From Bacillota bacterium (lineage in GTDB: Bacteria; Bacillota; Clostridia; Lachnospirales; Lachnospiraceae), in NCBI GenBank assembly GCA_023395555.1, contig JAEWYQ010000001.1:1-64000 (forward strand): a stretch of 64,000 nt of DNA, in the 5' to 3' direction. Under the pieces are notes generated by a model. The model searched no databases. It was not told the origin of the DNA and saw only the letters and a program-made list of their open reading frames with translations. This document shows positions 9,380 to 17,959 of the stretch, piece after piece. The first letter of the stretch is position 1, and each line of letters opens with the position of its first letter. The position numbers and the translations under genes were made by a program.

Positions 9380-10237
9380 CTACACCCCCAAAAACTGTGG
9401 ACGGAAATTTATGATAACATCCAATAATTCCAAGTTCGCCGATGCATCATAGCGAAGATTATTCATGCCGGGTTCTAACTGAAAGAAATTAGAGGATGTA
9501 TCTAATAAATAAAAGGCGTTGCTTTCTGTACCATTTATGATGCTTATTACTCTTTTTTCAGCAAAGTGAGTGTATATATGATATTCATCCCCATTATTCA
9601 TTGTTGTAAGAATTCTTATATACTCACCAGTATCCATAAGTAGAAGCTCTGGATTAGTAACTGGCCCTAATGCTCTAAATATAACTTCACAACCACAAGG
9701 TACATCTCCGAAATTATCCACTGCAATGATCTGACTTGGCTGTCTCATCCCAAACTCGATGCCTTCCTCCGGTATCTCTAATTCAAACTCTAGCAAAGGC
9801 TCCCAAGAAGCAAGGTCATGCCATACATCATCCAAGGTTTCAAAGAAAGGGTTTGGACATAGTAGGCTTATAAAGAACTTTGGTATCCTCTCTCTTGAGG
9901 AGACTGATAATACAGCCTCCTCAACAACACAGGAAATTTGTCTCTCACGATATCTAATAACTCCCGACTTCTTAGGGCTGAATAATCTTAGGAAGCTTTT
10001 ACGCAGCTCATATGCTTCATTCGATGTATTTGCTATAATCGTACCCTCTAATATAATGTTTCGCATATCCATCGTAGATGACACATAAAAAGCACCGTCC
10101 TGTTCCGGTGCCTTGAAGGTATTAACGGTCTGGCGTATGTTTCCTGTACCGTCTATCTTGGTAATGAAAAATGGGCGGCTTTGATTTAGCGTGATGCTTT
10201 CACCACTCGAGTTAATATAGGTAACTTCCATAGCCAT
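9380..10237 (-). CDS. Distal tail protein (Dit-like)
   Basis: A 285-residue protein between the tape measure and the tail hub, the standard place of Dit. It has the two-part layout of the sipho_tail family: an N-terminal belt domain with FKAPEQDGAFY and RNIILEGTIIA, a linking segment (RKSFLRLFSPKKSG, a hallmark of the family), then a C-terminal galectin-like beta domain. Dit forms the hexameric ring that joins the tail tube to the baseplate. The assignment rests on order and on these family motifs. Confidence 0.82.
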   Translation of the reverse strand: MAMEVTYINSSGESITLNQSRPFFITKIDGTGNIRQTVNTFKAPEQDGAFYVSSTMDMRNIILEGTIIANTSNEAYELRKSFLRLFSPKKSGVIRYRERQISCVVEEAVLSVSSRERIPKFFISLLCPNPFFETLDDVWHDLASWEPLLEFELEIPEEGIEFGMRQPSQIIAVDNFGDVPCGCEVIFRALGPVTNPELLLMDTGEYIRILTTMNNGDEYHIYTHFAEKRVISIINGTESNAFYLLDTSSNFFQLEPGMNNLRYDASANLELLDVIINFRPQFLGV

Positions 10238-10244
10238 CCTCTCC

Positions 10245-12671
10245 TTATAATTCTAGTAACAATTTACGTGATAGGTTTTTAAATTCCCTGGACAATTCCT
10301 TTTCAGACAAAGCCTTAGGTGTAACAACGGATATGTTTTGTGTGATGCCTGCACCAGCGGCATTTACACCACCCTGTCCTACCATATTTCTGTAATTCAT
10401 ATCAAAACTTGTTGGTATCACATTCTGCATATCTCTTGATACGTTCTCCATCGCATCTTCAAATCCGACACCAATACCTTCACCCATATTGCGTCCAAGT
10501 CCTGCAAATAATGTTGATGGGGATGAAATGCCAAAAAAGTTTTTAATTTTTGAAACTACGTTTCCAAAAAATCCAGATATCTTATCCCATAGCCACGCTC
10601 CCGCATCTGATATCCCCTGCCATAGTCCTTTGATTAGATCACCACCCATATCGGACATATCACTTATATAATCAGAGAATGCATTAATGAGTCCTTTGAT
10701 GATCTGCGGTACTGCTTTTACTACTTCCACAATAATCTGTGGCAGATTTTCAATCAGAGCGATAAACAACTGAACACCTGCAAGAATGATCTGGTCGATG
10801 TTATCAACAATCGCACCTACTAATGAGGTTACAATCTTTGGAATCGCAGCTACTACTGTCGTAATGATTTGTGGTAATGCTCGAATTAACGATATTAAAA
10901 GGCGAATGCCTGCGTCTATAATCATCGGAATAGACTTAATAACCGCATTAATAATATTATCGATGATTTCTGGAATTGCTTCCAAGATTGCATCAATGAT
11001 CGTAGGGAGTGCTGTTACTAATGAAGTTAGCAATTGAATACCTGCATCAATGATCTGGGGAATAGCTTCGATTAAAAAATCCACTACCGCTGAGATTATG
11101 GCTGGCAAAGCTAAAATAAGCTGGGGGATAGCCTCCACTAAGCCTTGTGCTAACCCTAATATTAATTGCAAAGCCACGTCTAGGATCAGAGGTAAGTTTT
11201 CTATTAGTCCTTGAACAATCTGTATAACAGCAGAAACTGCTGCGGGTATAAGTTGGGGTAAGGCGATGCTAATACCCTCCACAAGCGCAGTTACCAGCTG
11301 TATTGCTGCACTTATGAGTAACGGAAGATTTTCAATTAATGCTCCTACAATCGTCATAAGAGCAGTAACCGCTGCCGGAATTAGTTTAGGTAAGAGGTTC
11401 AAAATTGTTTCTAATACCTGCGTGAATATACTTGTGACAGTTTCAAGAAGCATAGGAAGTAAATCTGCAACAGCTTCTAGAATCGCACCTGTTGCAGTCG
11501 GTAATGCGGTTACGATATTTTCTAAAACTGGCACGATGTTAGTGACAACAGCTTGGAACGCATCAACGAGATTTTCAGTCAGATTTGTCATATCCGCATT
11601 TGCATTACCAAGTCCAGCAGTAAATGAGCCAAGTGAAGCTTGTAACAATCCAATAGAACCCGTTATTGTCTCCGTTGACTCTCTCGCAAAGTTTCCAGCA
11701 TACTGCTCTGTATTTTCAAAGAACATCTGCATTGCAACTTCAGCTTTTTCTGCTTGCGTTGCAGTTTTCCATGTGAAATCCAACCCCTTTGAGAGAGCAT
11801 AGGCTTCAATGTTTGTAGCGTTCATCGCAACACCTAAATTATCCATCATGGTAAAGTTGCCCTTAGCTGCACCTGTGACCGCATCCATCGCTGATGACAT
11901 ATCGATACCCATAACCGATGCCATATCAGCAGCACGTTGCATTGCCTTTTCAGTAAGCTCTAGGCTTTTTTGTTGTTCGATGCCAGAACCTTGGAATAAT
12001 GCACCCATTTTGTTGGCAGTCGCAAGATACTCGCTTTGGGAGACACCGAGGTTCTTATAGGCTTCCTCTCCGCTTTTCTGAATCGCAGCAGCGTGTTTAC
12101 CGAAAACTGCTTCTGAGCCACCAAGGTTTTGTTCCAACTCACCAAATTGGGTTACTACTTCTTTACCTAACTTAATTGCAGCAGCTCCAGCTGCAACGGC
12201 AACTGTACCCATTGCTACACCAATACCAGTCAGTATGCCACCGAGCTTATCAAACTTACCACCAGCATCTTCTGCACTTTTGCCCGAGTCTTCAAGTTCA
12301 TCTCCAAGATTATCCGCTTCGACTGTAGACTGCTCTAATTCACGCTCCATGCCATTTAGTTCTGCCTGAGCCTTATTTAGTTGTATCTGCCAGTTTTGGG
12401 TACGACGATCATTTTCACCAAACGAGGTAGTGGCATTATCAAGAGCAGCCTTAAGGGTAGAAATTTTATCTTTCTGTGCATCAATTTCTTTATTCAGAAC
12501 CGCATTCCGGGCAGTGACCGACTGTATGGATTTATCGTTTTTATCAAACTGACTGGTTACTAAAGACATTTCACTTCCTAGAACCTTAAAGGATTGATTA
12601 ATATCCCGCAAGGCATTCTTGAATTCACGCTCTCCCTCAACGCCTATCTTTAATCCAAAATTGTCTGCCAT
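10245..12671 (-). CDS. Tail tape measure protein
   Basis: 808 residues. The N-terminus is a long coiled coil (about 20-130, with KNDKSIQSVTARNAVLNKEIDAQ-like heptads), followed by a Gly/Ala-rich hydrophobic segment (about 150-175) and the phage tape-measure core (GVSQSEYLATANKMGALFQG). From about 375 to 680 there is a run of roughly 40-residue hydrophobic repeats with LIENLP / AIPQII signatures, then an amphipathic end. Length sets tail length: by the usual ~0.15 nm per residue a tail of roughly 120 nm is expected (rule of thumb). It follows the gpG/gpGT chaperone genes, as in lambda-like tails. Confidence 0.92.
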   Translation of the reverse strand: MADNFGLKIGVEGEREFKNALRDINQSFKVLGSEMSLVTSQFDKNDKSIQSVTARNAVLNKEIDAQKDKISTLKAALDNATTSFGENDRRTQNWQIQLNKAQAELNGMERELEQSTVEADNLGDELEDSGKSAEDAGGKFDKLGGILTGIGVAMGTVAVAAGAAAIKLGKEVVTQFGELEQNLGGSEAVFGKHAAAIQKSGEEAYKNLGVSQSEYLATANKMGALFQGSGIEQQKSLELTEKAMQRAADMASVMGIDMSSAMDAVTGAAKGNFTMMDNLGVAMNATNIEAYALSKGLDFTWKTATQAEKAEVAMQMFFENTEQYAGNFARESTETITGSIGLLQASLGSFTAGLGNANADMTNLTENLVDAFQAVVTNIVPVLENIVTALPTATGAILEAVADLLPMLLETVTSIFTQVLETILNLLPKLIPAAVTALMTIVGALIENLPLLISAAIQLVTALVEGISIALPQLIPAAVSAVIQIVQGLIENLPLILDVALQLILGLAQGLVEAIPQLILALPAIISAVVDFLIEAIPQIIDAGIQLLTSLVTALPTIIDAILEAIPEIIDNIINAVIKSIPMIIDAGIRLLISLIRALPQIITTVVAAIPKIVTSLVGAIVDNIDQIILAGVQLFIALIENLPQIIVEVVKAVPQIIKGLINAFSDYISDMSDMGGDLIKGLWQGISDAGAWLWDKISGFFGNVVSKIKNFFGISSPSTLFAGLGRNMGEGIGVGFEDAMENVSRDMQNVIPTSFDMNYRNMVGQGGVNAAGAGITQNISVVTPKALSEKELSREFKNLSRKLLLEL

Positions 12672-12685
12672 GCCATCACCTCCCC

Positions 12686-13263
12686 TTATATACCTGGTGG
12701 AATAATATCATCAATCGTTCGAGTTCTTCTTGGTTTCTCGATTCCGTGCCATTGCTTATGACAGGTCCATAAATCAAAAAACAGTCCAATTGGCATGAGC
12801 CAGAATTCCTCTGCATTCATGCCCATCTGAACTGTTCCATAGTAAAAAAGCCGGGTAAAGACTTCAGTGTCTGTTACCCGACTTCCACGTTTTTTGGTAT
12901 TTCTTCTTCACTTTCCACATTTCGTTTCGTACCTTTAAACATAGCTTCTGTAATAGCGTTTTTATATTCTGCTAGATCAAATGGTGTGGTTAGGAGTTCT
13001 ACCTCTTCCTCGGTTAGCAATTCTTCTGGTGAATTTTTGTTTCTAAGATTCCGGATTAATATAGACTGGTTTGCAAGTATTGTAATTAACCATATAATCT
13101 CATCCAGTGCCATTTCGAAGTTTTCAGACTTCATTAGCTTTTCACCTAGGTTTTCAAGTCCACCGTATCGACCAGCAATCGCCTTTGTAGCACGTGTAGT
13201 TAATATCATCTCATACTCTTTTCCACCAATATTGATTGCCGCACTTCTCTCATTCTCCATCAT
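12686..13263 (-). CDS. Frameshifted tail assembly chaperone (gpGT-like fusion)
   Basis: If ribosomes slip back one base at the A AAA AAC heptamer (12,895-12,889), the gpG-like protein encoded from 13,263 continues for about 67 more codons, starting RGSRVTDTEVFTRLFYYG and ending TRTIDDIIPPGI at a TAA (12,688-12,686). The extension has no good start codon or ribosome site of its own, lies exactly between gpG and the tape measure, and contains EEFWLMPIGLFFDLW, the kind of aromatic-rich T domain found in such fusions. In lambda and relatives G and GT together load and space the tape measure. The slippery site and hairpin are seen directly; use of the site is inferred. Confidence 0.85.
12850..12895 (-). 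promoter_or_regulatory. Programmed -1 frameshift signal
   Basis: The sequence holds a canonical slippery heptamer, A AAA AAC, in the right frame, a 6-base spacer, then a 9-bp stem (GTCGGGTAA, 12,882-12,874, with TTACCCGGC, 12,858-12,850, one G-U pair) around a 15-base loop. The gpG stop codon is inside the 5' arm. All three parts and their spacing match known -1 frameshift sites. Confidence 0.87.
12874..13263 (-). CDS. Tail assembly chaperone (gpG-like)
   Basis: A 129-residue, mainly helical, acidic protein (EERSAAINIGGKEYEMIL at the start, then repeated helices and a run of Glu near SEEEIPKNVEVG at the end). It is located directly between the major tail protein and tape measure genes, which is the fixed place of gpG. 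Start at 13,263 has AGGAGGG upstream. Its last codons make up the frameshift site described separately, so it is also the N-terminal part of a longer fusion. Sequence similarity among gpG proteins is weak; order and the frameshift signal carry the call. Confidence 0.82.
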   Translation of the reverse strand: MMENERSAAINIGGKEYEMILTTRATKAIAGRYGGLENLGEKLMKSENFEMALDEIIWLITILANQSILIRNLRNKNSPEELLTEEEVELLTTPFDLAEYKNAITEAMFKGTKRNVESEEEIPKNVEVG

Positions 13264-13271
13264 TTTCCCTC

Positions 13272-13862
13272 CTACGGTTCAGGTGTATATACTGGTTCAT
13301 AAACTTCCGTAAACCAACCTGTTATAATTGCAGAAGAAACACCTGCATCACCTTCTGTGACCTCTGCTTTCCATGGATGTTTTCCCATACCGTCCAGCTT
13401 GTTTCTTCTCATTACCGTTCCTTCAATCGTGGGTGTAGAGAAGGTGATGGTATCTGCTTTTGTCTGTAAGTTGGTTGCTGGTAATCCAAATATCACTTTG
13501 TATAGCCAAAAATATCGGTATGTGCCATTGGCCTTTTGAGCACGAAATCCTACCGCGACAGGGGTTCCCACGTTCTCACTTGCTGAGATTAATACTCCGT
13601 TGTCGTCTGTAGTCGCACCAGTTAAATCTGCTGCTACAGTTGGACCAACGTCATCTACACCAAGAGTGAGTGTGCCACTGTTAAAGTCCTTCACGACCTC
13701 GGCCGCACCATCATCCGCATATAAAATTGCTTCTACCAACTCCACCGAGAGTTCGGCAGTAATAGCTTTTGCAAGAACTGAAGGTACAGCATAGGTTTCT
13801 TCACCATTGATATCCTCAGTTATTTTTGAATAGTACAATCTATCAAGACCGATTGTTGCCAT
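13272..13862 (-). CDS. Major tail (tube) protein
   Basis: 196 residues, beta-rich, with the opening ATIGLDRLYYSKITEDINGEETY and inner TLGVDDVG and EGTVMRRNKLDGMGKHPWKAEV segments typical of phi13/TP901-type major tail proteins. It polymerises into the tail tube around the tape measure. It lies between the tail-terminator-like protein and the gpG-like gene, the usual order. Confidence 0.88.
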   Translation of the reverse strand: MATIGLDRLYYSKITEDINGEETYAVPSVLAKAITAELSVELVEAILYADDGAAEVVKDFNSGTLTLGVDDVGPTVAADLTGATTDDNGVLISASENVGTPVAVGFRAQKANGTYRYFWLYKVIFGLPATNLQTKADTITFSTPTIEGTVMRRNKLDGMGKHPWKAEVTEGDAGVSSAIITGWFTEVYEPVYTPEP

Positions 13863-13865
13863 ATT

Positions 13866-14207
13866 TTACTCCTCCAATCTATAGTTTTTTGCCACATCGA
13901 TGGCATAATGGTGATATCCGGTATCGTCCTCGTGACCAATATACCGACGTTCTGTCACCGTGATGTCTGCATCTAGTAAAGCTTGTGTAAGCTGCCTTCT
14001 CCGTTCTAAGTAATTAATTTTTGAGAACAGAGATATCCTAGCTTCCTGCACATCAAATCCTGGACGATTATCCGCATGGACTTCGAAGATGTCTGAAAGA
14101 GGAAGTATCACAGCATACTCATCCGGTGCTAAACCTGAAAAGACCCCGGTTTCAACGGGGAGTGGTATAGCGGTTATGAGGGTATTCAGTTCTTCTAAAA
14201 TATTCAT
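13866..14207 (-). CDS. Tail terminator / completion-like protein
   Basis: 113 residues found between the HK97-gp10-like gene and the major tail protein, where tail terminators or tail completion proteins are encoded. It has an N-terminal helix (ILEELNTLITAIPLP), a FSGLAPDEYAVILPL strand region and a helix-rich C-terminus with YLERRRQLTQALLDADI. The start overlaps the end of the upstream gene by four bases, so the two are translationally coupled. Family identity is inferred mostly from order. Confidence 0.7.
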   Translation of the reverse strand: MNILEELNTLITAIPLPVETGVFSGLAPDEYAVILPLSDIFEVHADNRPGFDVQEARISLFSKINYLERRRQLTQALLDADITVTERRYIGHEDDTGYHHYAIDVAKNYRLEE

Positions 14208-14635
14208 ATCTTACTAATCTCCTCCTCTAGCTTGGCTATCATAGTATTCATACAAGCCTTTCTAGATGTAGTTCTCGCTGGTTTCAAGAAGGGTTTTGCA
14301 GGCTGACCATGCTTTCCGTATTCAATGATACTAGCAATTTTAGCATTACTTTCTCCATCTGATCGTGGCTCTGCAAAACCAACTTTCACATTGAAGTTGC
14401 CGCCTCTATCCTGCTTTGCACCAGAAAGACCCAATGAGGATAGCAGTTCACCAGTGCTTCTTGATGAATATTTAGTATCCCTGCCGATTGCTTTACTAAG
14501 ATTACCTTTGACTTTAGCCAGAACCACTTCACCACCAACCTCTAAAACTTTAGGTAGAATTACATCAGTCTGGTCAGATAACCTGGATACCTTTAAAAGA
14601 AATTCTTCTGGCATCTTGATATTTACTCTTGCCAT
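14204..14635 (-). CDS. HK97 gp10-like head-tail joining protein
   Basis: About 143 residues with the HK97-gp10 layout: an N-terminal helix (FLLKVSRLSDQTDVILPKVLEVGGEVV), a SRSTGELLSSLG region, a beta segment with a conserved IIEYGKHGQPAKPFLKPA motif, and a C-terminal helix. This family takes part in joining tail to head. The ATG at 14,635 is preferred, since GAGGTG lies at the right distance. Confidence 0.85.
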   Translation of the reverse strand: MARVNIKMPEEFLLKVSRLSDQTDVILPKVLEVGGEVVLAKVKGNLSKAIGRDTKYSSRSTGELLSSLGLSGAKQDRGGNFNVKVGFAEPRSDGESNAKIASIIEYGKHGQPAKPFLKPARTTSRKACMNTMIAKLEEEISKI

Positions 14636-14640
14636 ATCCA

Positions 14641-14976
14641 TCACCTCACAGTTGGTTCTATCTTTTCAGTTAAAACCTCAATATACATCCCACGGCTTCT
14701 TACATCTTCTACACTTAAAATTTGATATCTACCGTCATCACAGACTATGACCATTTCTGTTGTAACCTTAAGACCAGAAATTTTCCTAAACCGAAATAGG
14801 CAAGAGGCAGTAGAAAATGAAGCCATATTTGTCCACCGTTCACTGCTGTGACGATCTTCCTTATAAGCACGTACACTAGCAAGTATGTCATCTCCCTTTA
14901 TAGAAAAGCCTTCCTTATCTTTAATTGGCACGGTGCTGATAATATCAATAAAGGTATTCATCTTTCCAAAGCTCAT
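14641..14976 (-). CDS. Head closure protein (head-tail adaptor, SPP1 gp16-like)
   Basis: About 111 residues, beta-rich, with FIDIISTVPIKDKEGF at the start, VRAYKEDRHSSERW in the middle and YQILSVEDVRSRGMYIEVL at the end; this pattern is that of the phage head-closure family. It closes the portal-connector channel after packaging. The chosen ATG (14,976) lies just past the stop of the connector gene upstream (14,978), whose end carries the GTGG-rich ribosome site. Confidence 0.82.
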   Translation of the reverse strand: MSFGKMNTFIDIISTVPIKDKEGFSIKGDDILASVRAYKEDRHSSERWTNMASFSTASCLFRFRKISGLKVTTEMVIVCDDGRYQILSVEDVRSRGMYIEVLTEKIEPTVR

Positions 14977-14977
14977 G

Positions 14978-15298
14978 CTATACACCCCACTCTCTGTCAA
15001 GACGTAAAAGTAAGTTCACTGTGTTCCATACTTGTTGACCCGCCTGTACACTATCAGCGAAGAAACCAGCCGTCGAACCATCCCTACTTTCATAGAAATG
15101 GCTCGACAGCATTATCACTGCTTGTTCTGTTGTAGGTGGCATGGTATTGGTTTCATAATAGCTTTCAGAGACGTGCTGATAACTCTGGGCATATGACAAT
15201 GCTGCAGTGATAAAACCAATAAGGAGATCATCATCTTGGTCATGCGTTAGGATTAAGTTCGCCTTGACCTTAGGCAAGAGATTGTCTGCAACTGCCAT
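14978..15298 (-). CDS. Head-tail connector (gp6-like)
   Basis: A 106-residue helical protein of the HK97 gp6 / gp6-like family: LLPKVKANLILTHDQDDDLLIGFITAALSYAQSYQ is the usual first helical region, followed by TTEQAVIMLSSHFYE and a closing helix. It forms the ring under the portal. It lies between head-fibre/capsid genes and the head closure gene. Confidence 0.88.
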   Translation of the reverse strand: MAVADNLLPKVKANLILTHDQDDDLLIGFITAALSYAQSYQHVSESYYETNTMPPTTEQAVIMLSSHFYESRDGSTAGFFADSVQAGQQVWNTVNLLLRLDREWGV

Positions 15299-15312
15299 AT
15301 CACCAACCTCCT

Positions 15313-15525
15313 TTAGTCAGCCTCCATTAGTCCTGCAGCTTTTAATTTGACTAGCAAGGCATTGAAATCCGTAACCACCCCAGCGACATCAGTGGCTGTG
15401 CTGTCCGCTTGATTTTCAGCAATTGGGAGCCCCGTTACTGAAGCTCCCTCTAAGATTTCTAAAGTTCCACCAATTACTAATTTCTCGCCGCCTTGTTCCA
15501 TGTAGTTCTTCGTGTTATAACTCAT
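15313..15525 (-). CDS. Head fibre-like protein
   Basis: A 70-residue protein resembling the phage head fibre family (phi29 gp8.5 type): MSYNTKNYMEQGGEKLVIGGTLEI at the start, a Gly/Val-rich middle and a C-terminal AGVVTDFNALLVKLKAAGLM. It probably decorates the capsid, made from the gene next to it, and is not essential in related phages. Confidence 0.78.
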   Translation of the reverse strand: MSYNTKNYMEQGGEKLVIGGTLEILEGASVTGLPIAENQADSTATDVAGVVTDFNALLVKLKAAGLMEAD

Positions 15526-15537
15526 ATCGCACCTCCA

Positions 15538-16731
15538 TTACGCTTTCTGCTGGAGCACCTTAACAGCCTCTGGTAAGATAAGCTTGCCATCAACACGTTG
15601 AGTAGCAATAAATCCTACTTGACCTGTAACGGCAAAGAGTTCATTTAATCTTTTGAATACTCTTCCTTGACGATCAGCCACCCAGTAATAGCTGAAGTCA
15701 CCAAATATTACGGTCTTTGCTGCTGCTTCAATAGTAGGCACATATGCAGAGGTGTAAAGAGGACGGTTTAGAATGGTATCTGGTGTTCCTGCTTGGATGG
15801 AAGGTTGCCATAGATACTGTCCGTTTCCGTCTTTCAATTTACGGATGGCCTTAATCGTAGCATCGTTCATTACAAAAACAGCCTTATTACGATATGGTGC
15901 TTTCAGACTGTAGAACAGATCTAACATTTCGTCCAGATTGATAGCTGTTGCTCCAGCTGTAGTAACACCAACTTGACCACCACCAGTGGCATTCAGAATA
16001 CCTGTTGGCTTACCTGTTCCATCACCAACGAAGAAGGCTTCCTCCTCCTTGTTACCAATACGACGTGCGAACTCTCTTGTAATATAGCTTTCAAGATTAA
16101 ACACAGAATCGTTTAGCAATTCTTCAGAAACTTTAATCATGGTTGCTAGTTTATAAGCACCAATGGATACTTGACCAAAGCTATCATCGCTCTCAGGAAT
16201 TGCTCCTTCTTCATCTACCCAGCTTGCAGTTCCTTTGCTTGCAACAACTGGGATTTTTCGATCACCGGAAGATGTCGTGATAACATTAGCAAGTCTACGG
16301 AAGATATTCTCTTCTTCTAGTGCTTCCACTAAGGTTCGCTCGAATTCATCAGGTACAAGGTATCCACCCTCAGAATCGGTACCAATCGTCAATGAATTTT
16401 TTACATCATAACTAACCTTGTCACGCATAGCGTTCCAGAATGCCTTTTTGTATTCAGCACTTGCACGGCCGGTCTTTTCCTCTCCCGTTCTTGTCGGCTG
16501 ATTCATAATAGGGTTACTGGTTGCTTTCGATAATTCTAGGTCGATAGATGCTTGACGTTCCAAACGCTCGATTTCCTTACCAAGAGCCACAACGTCTGCT
16601 TCCATCTTTTCATAAGTTGCAGTGTCTTCAGCGGATAACAATCCATCACCGCCACGTTTCGTATCAAGGAATGCTTTTGCTGCATCCCATGCCTTAGCGC
16701 GCTTTTCGCGCAATTCAAGAATTTTACTCAT
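15538..16731 (-). CDS. Major capsid protein, HK97 fold
   Basis: 397 residues. The first ~105 form a charged coiled-coil scaffold domain (LRERAKAWDAAKAF...) that the neighbouring ClpP-like protease should remove, and the mature part starts near TGRASAEYKKAFW. Hallmarks of the HK97 coat are the DSEGGYLVPDEFERTLVEALEEEN segment, GDGTGKPTGIL and the C-terminal RVDGKLILPEAVKVLQQK. A GGAGG site lies before the ATG at 16,731. It sits downstream of portal and protease, the standard order. Confidence 0.95.
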   Translation of the reverse strand: MSKILELREKRAKAWDAAKAFLDTKRGGDGLLSAEDTATYEKMEADVVALGKEIERLERQASIDLELSKATSNPIMNQPTRTGEEKTGRASAEYKKAFWNAMRDKVSYDVKNSLTIGTDSEGGYLVPDEFERTLVEALEEENIFRRLANVITTSSGDRKIPVVASKGTASWVDEEGAIPESDDSFGQVSIGAYKLATMIKVSEELLNDSVFNLESYITREFARRIGNKEEEAFFVGDGTGKPTGILNATGGGQVGVTTAGATAINLDEMLDLFYSLKAPYRNKAVFVMNDATIKAIRKLKDGNGQYLWQPSIQAGTPDTILNRPLYTSAYVPTIEAAAKTVIFGDFSYYWVADRQGRVFKRLNELFAVTGQVGFIATQRVDGKLILPEAVKVLQQKA

Positions 16732-16749
16732 TGTATTTCCTCCTTTAAA

Positions 16750-17451
16750 TTAGTGAGAAATTAAAGAAAGCCGCTTATCCAGCGACTCGATTGGGGTTCC
16801 TATTTTCGATTTTTGTTTTTTGGGAATTTTCCCAAGAAGCGAGTTACACACAGCTGCACGGGAGAATATAAGTCCTTGCCCTGTATCGAGTGGACTTCGC
16901 TCTTCATCTTCCGTAAACATAATTTTATCAGCAAAGCCAAGCTCAATGGCTTTGTTTGCGTTCATCCATGTTTCTGCATCCATAAGGTGGGAGATTTTAG
17001 TTCGGGATAGCCCGGATTTTAGTTCATATGCATTGATGATACTTTCCTTTACTTCATCCAACAAGGCTTTAGCACGAAGCATTTCCTCGCTGTCTCCGAT
17101 GGCTATGGTCGAAGGATTATGGATCATAAGCATGGATACCGGGGACATATATACATCACCACCAGCCATAGCAATAACCGATGCCGCACTTGCTGCCAGT
17201 CCATCAATCTTTACAGTTACACTTCCTACATAATCCATTAGCATGTTATAGATCTGAGCGGCAGCAAAGACATCACCACCGGGCGAATTGATCCACACTG
17301 TTACATTTCCAGAGCCAGCCATTAATTCATCCTTAAATATCTTAGGTGTTACTTCGTCACCCCACCAAGTCTCGTCAGATATTTCTCCGTTAAGATAAAG
17401 AGTACGATCCTCGGTGGCTTCATCTCGCACCCAGTTCCAAAATTTTCTCAT
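16750..17451 (-). CDS. Prohead maturation protease (ClpP/S14-like)
   Basis: A ClpP-like serine protease of 233 residues. The sequence shows the INSPGGDVFAAAQIYN motif, the nucleophile in GLAASAASVIAMAGG (S88), and the His in MLMIHNPST (H111); the third catalytic residue should be the Asp in the following helical region. It processes the scaffold domain of the coat protein. The last 32 bases of the HNH/AP2 gene overlap its start, and GGAGG lies 11 bases upstream of its ATG. Confidence 0.93.
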   Translation of the reverse strand: MRKFWNWVRDEATEDRTLYLNGEISDETWWGDEVTPKIFKDELMAGSGNVTVWINSPGGDVFAAAQIYNMLMDYVGSVTVKIDGLAASAASVIAMAGGDVYMSPVSMLMIHNPSTIAIGDSEEMLRAKALLDEVKESIINAYELKSGLSRTKISHLMDAETWMNANKAIELGFADKIMFTEDEERSPLDTGQGLIFSRAAVCNSLLGKIPKKQKSKIGTPIESLDKRLSLISH

Positions 17452-17959
17452 TGGCTATTTGCCTCCTTTCAAAATTTGTATAAGCGAATGTGCCATGAAG
17501 CCGTATGGCTGCACTGTCATAGGCAATTGCTGCTTGCTCCGCAGTAATAAAAAGGCCGAGATGCTGCTCTCGACCGTCTTTCTTTATTCTTGCTCTGTAT
17601 TTACCTCTTTGTGGCATATAACTTACTCCAATGAAGCCTGTCGTGCTGTTAGCTTGTAGGGAACGATTCATACCGTTTTGTGATTTTGTGGCAACTCGAA
17701 GGTTACATCTACGGTTATCAAGTTTATCGTGGTTGATGTGATCAACGAACAAACCCTCATCTCCACGTCCTGAACCCAACAGAAAATTGTGTAGAAAAAC
17801 ACGTTTTCCATGGGTAGGAGACATACGTACATAACCATTATCAAAAACCCATTTGTACTGTTGTATCGTTTCAAAGTCATTAACATCAAACAGAAATTCC
17901 TGTCCAGACTTCAGATACCCAACCATGTAGTCACTTCTCATTTCATATTGGCTATACAT
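17420..17959 (-). CDS. HNH/AP2 homing-type endonuclease
   Basis: About 179 residues: an HNH part with VFLHNFLLG, DHINHDKLDNRRCNLRVAT (about 60-105), then an AP2 DNA-binding domain (TGFIGVSYMPQRGKYRARIKKDG..HLGLFITAEQAAIAYDSAAIRLHG, about 115-170). This HNH-AP2 arrangement is that of free-standing homing nucleases. It starts with GGAGGTGGCG-ATG inside the end of the portal gene (8-base overlap) and ends inside the protease gene (32-base overlap), so it is inserted between two otherwise adjacent morphogenesis genes without breaking either. It may nick phage DNA that lacks it, or help packaging; both are inferences. Confidence 0.87.
   Translation of the reverse strand: MYSQYEMRSDYMVGYLKSGQEFLFDVNDFETIQQYKWVFDNGYVRMSPTHGKRVFLHNFLLGSGRGDEGLFVDHINHDKLDNRRCNLRVATKSQNGMNRSLQANSTTGFIGVSYMPQRGKYRARIKKDGREQHLGLFITAEQAAIAYDSAAIRLHGTFAYTNFERRQIANEKILELGAR

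Noticed and set aside
10489..12060. Long plus-strand frames opposite the tape measure gene.
   Set aside because: Shadows of a strongly biased, repeat-rich minus-strand gene; no ribosome sites or known motifs.
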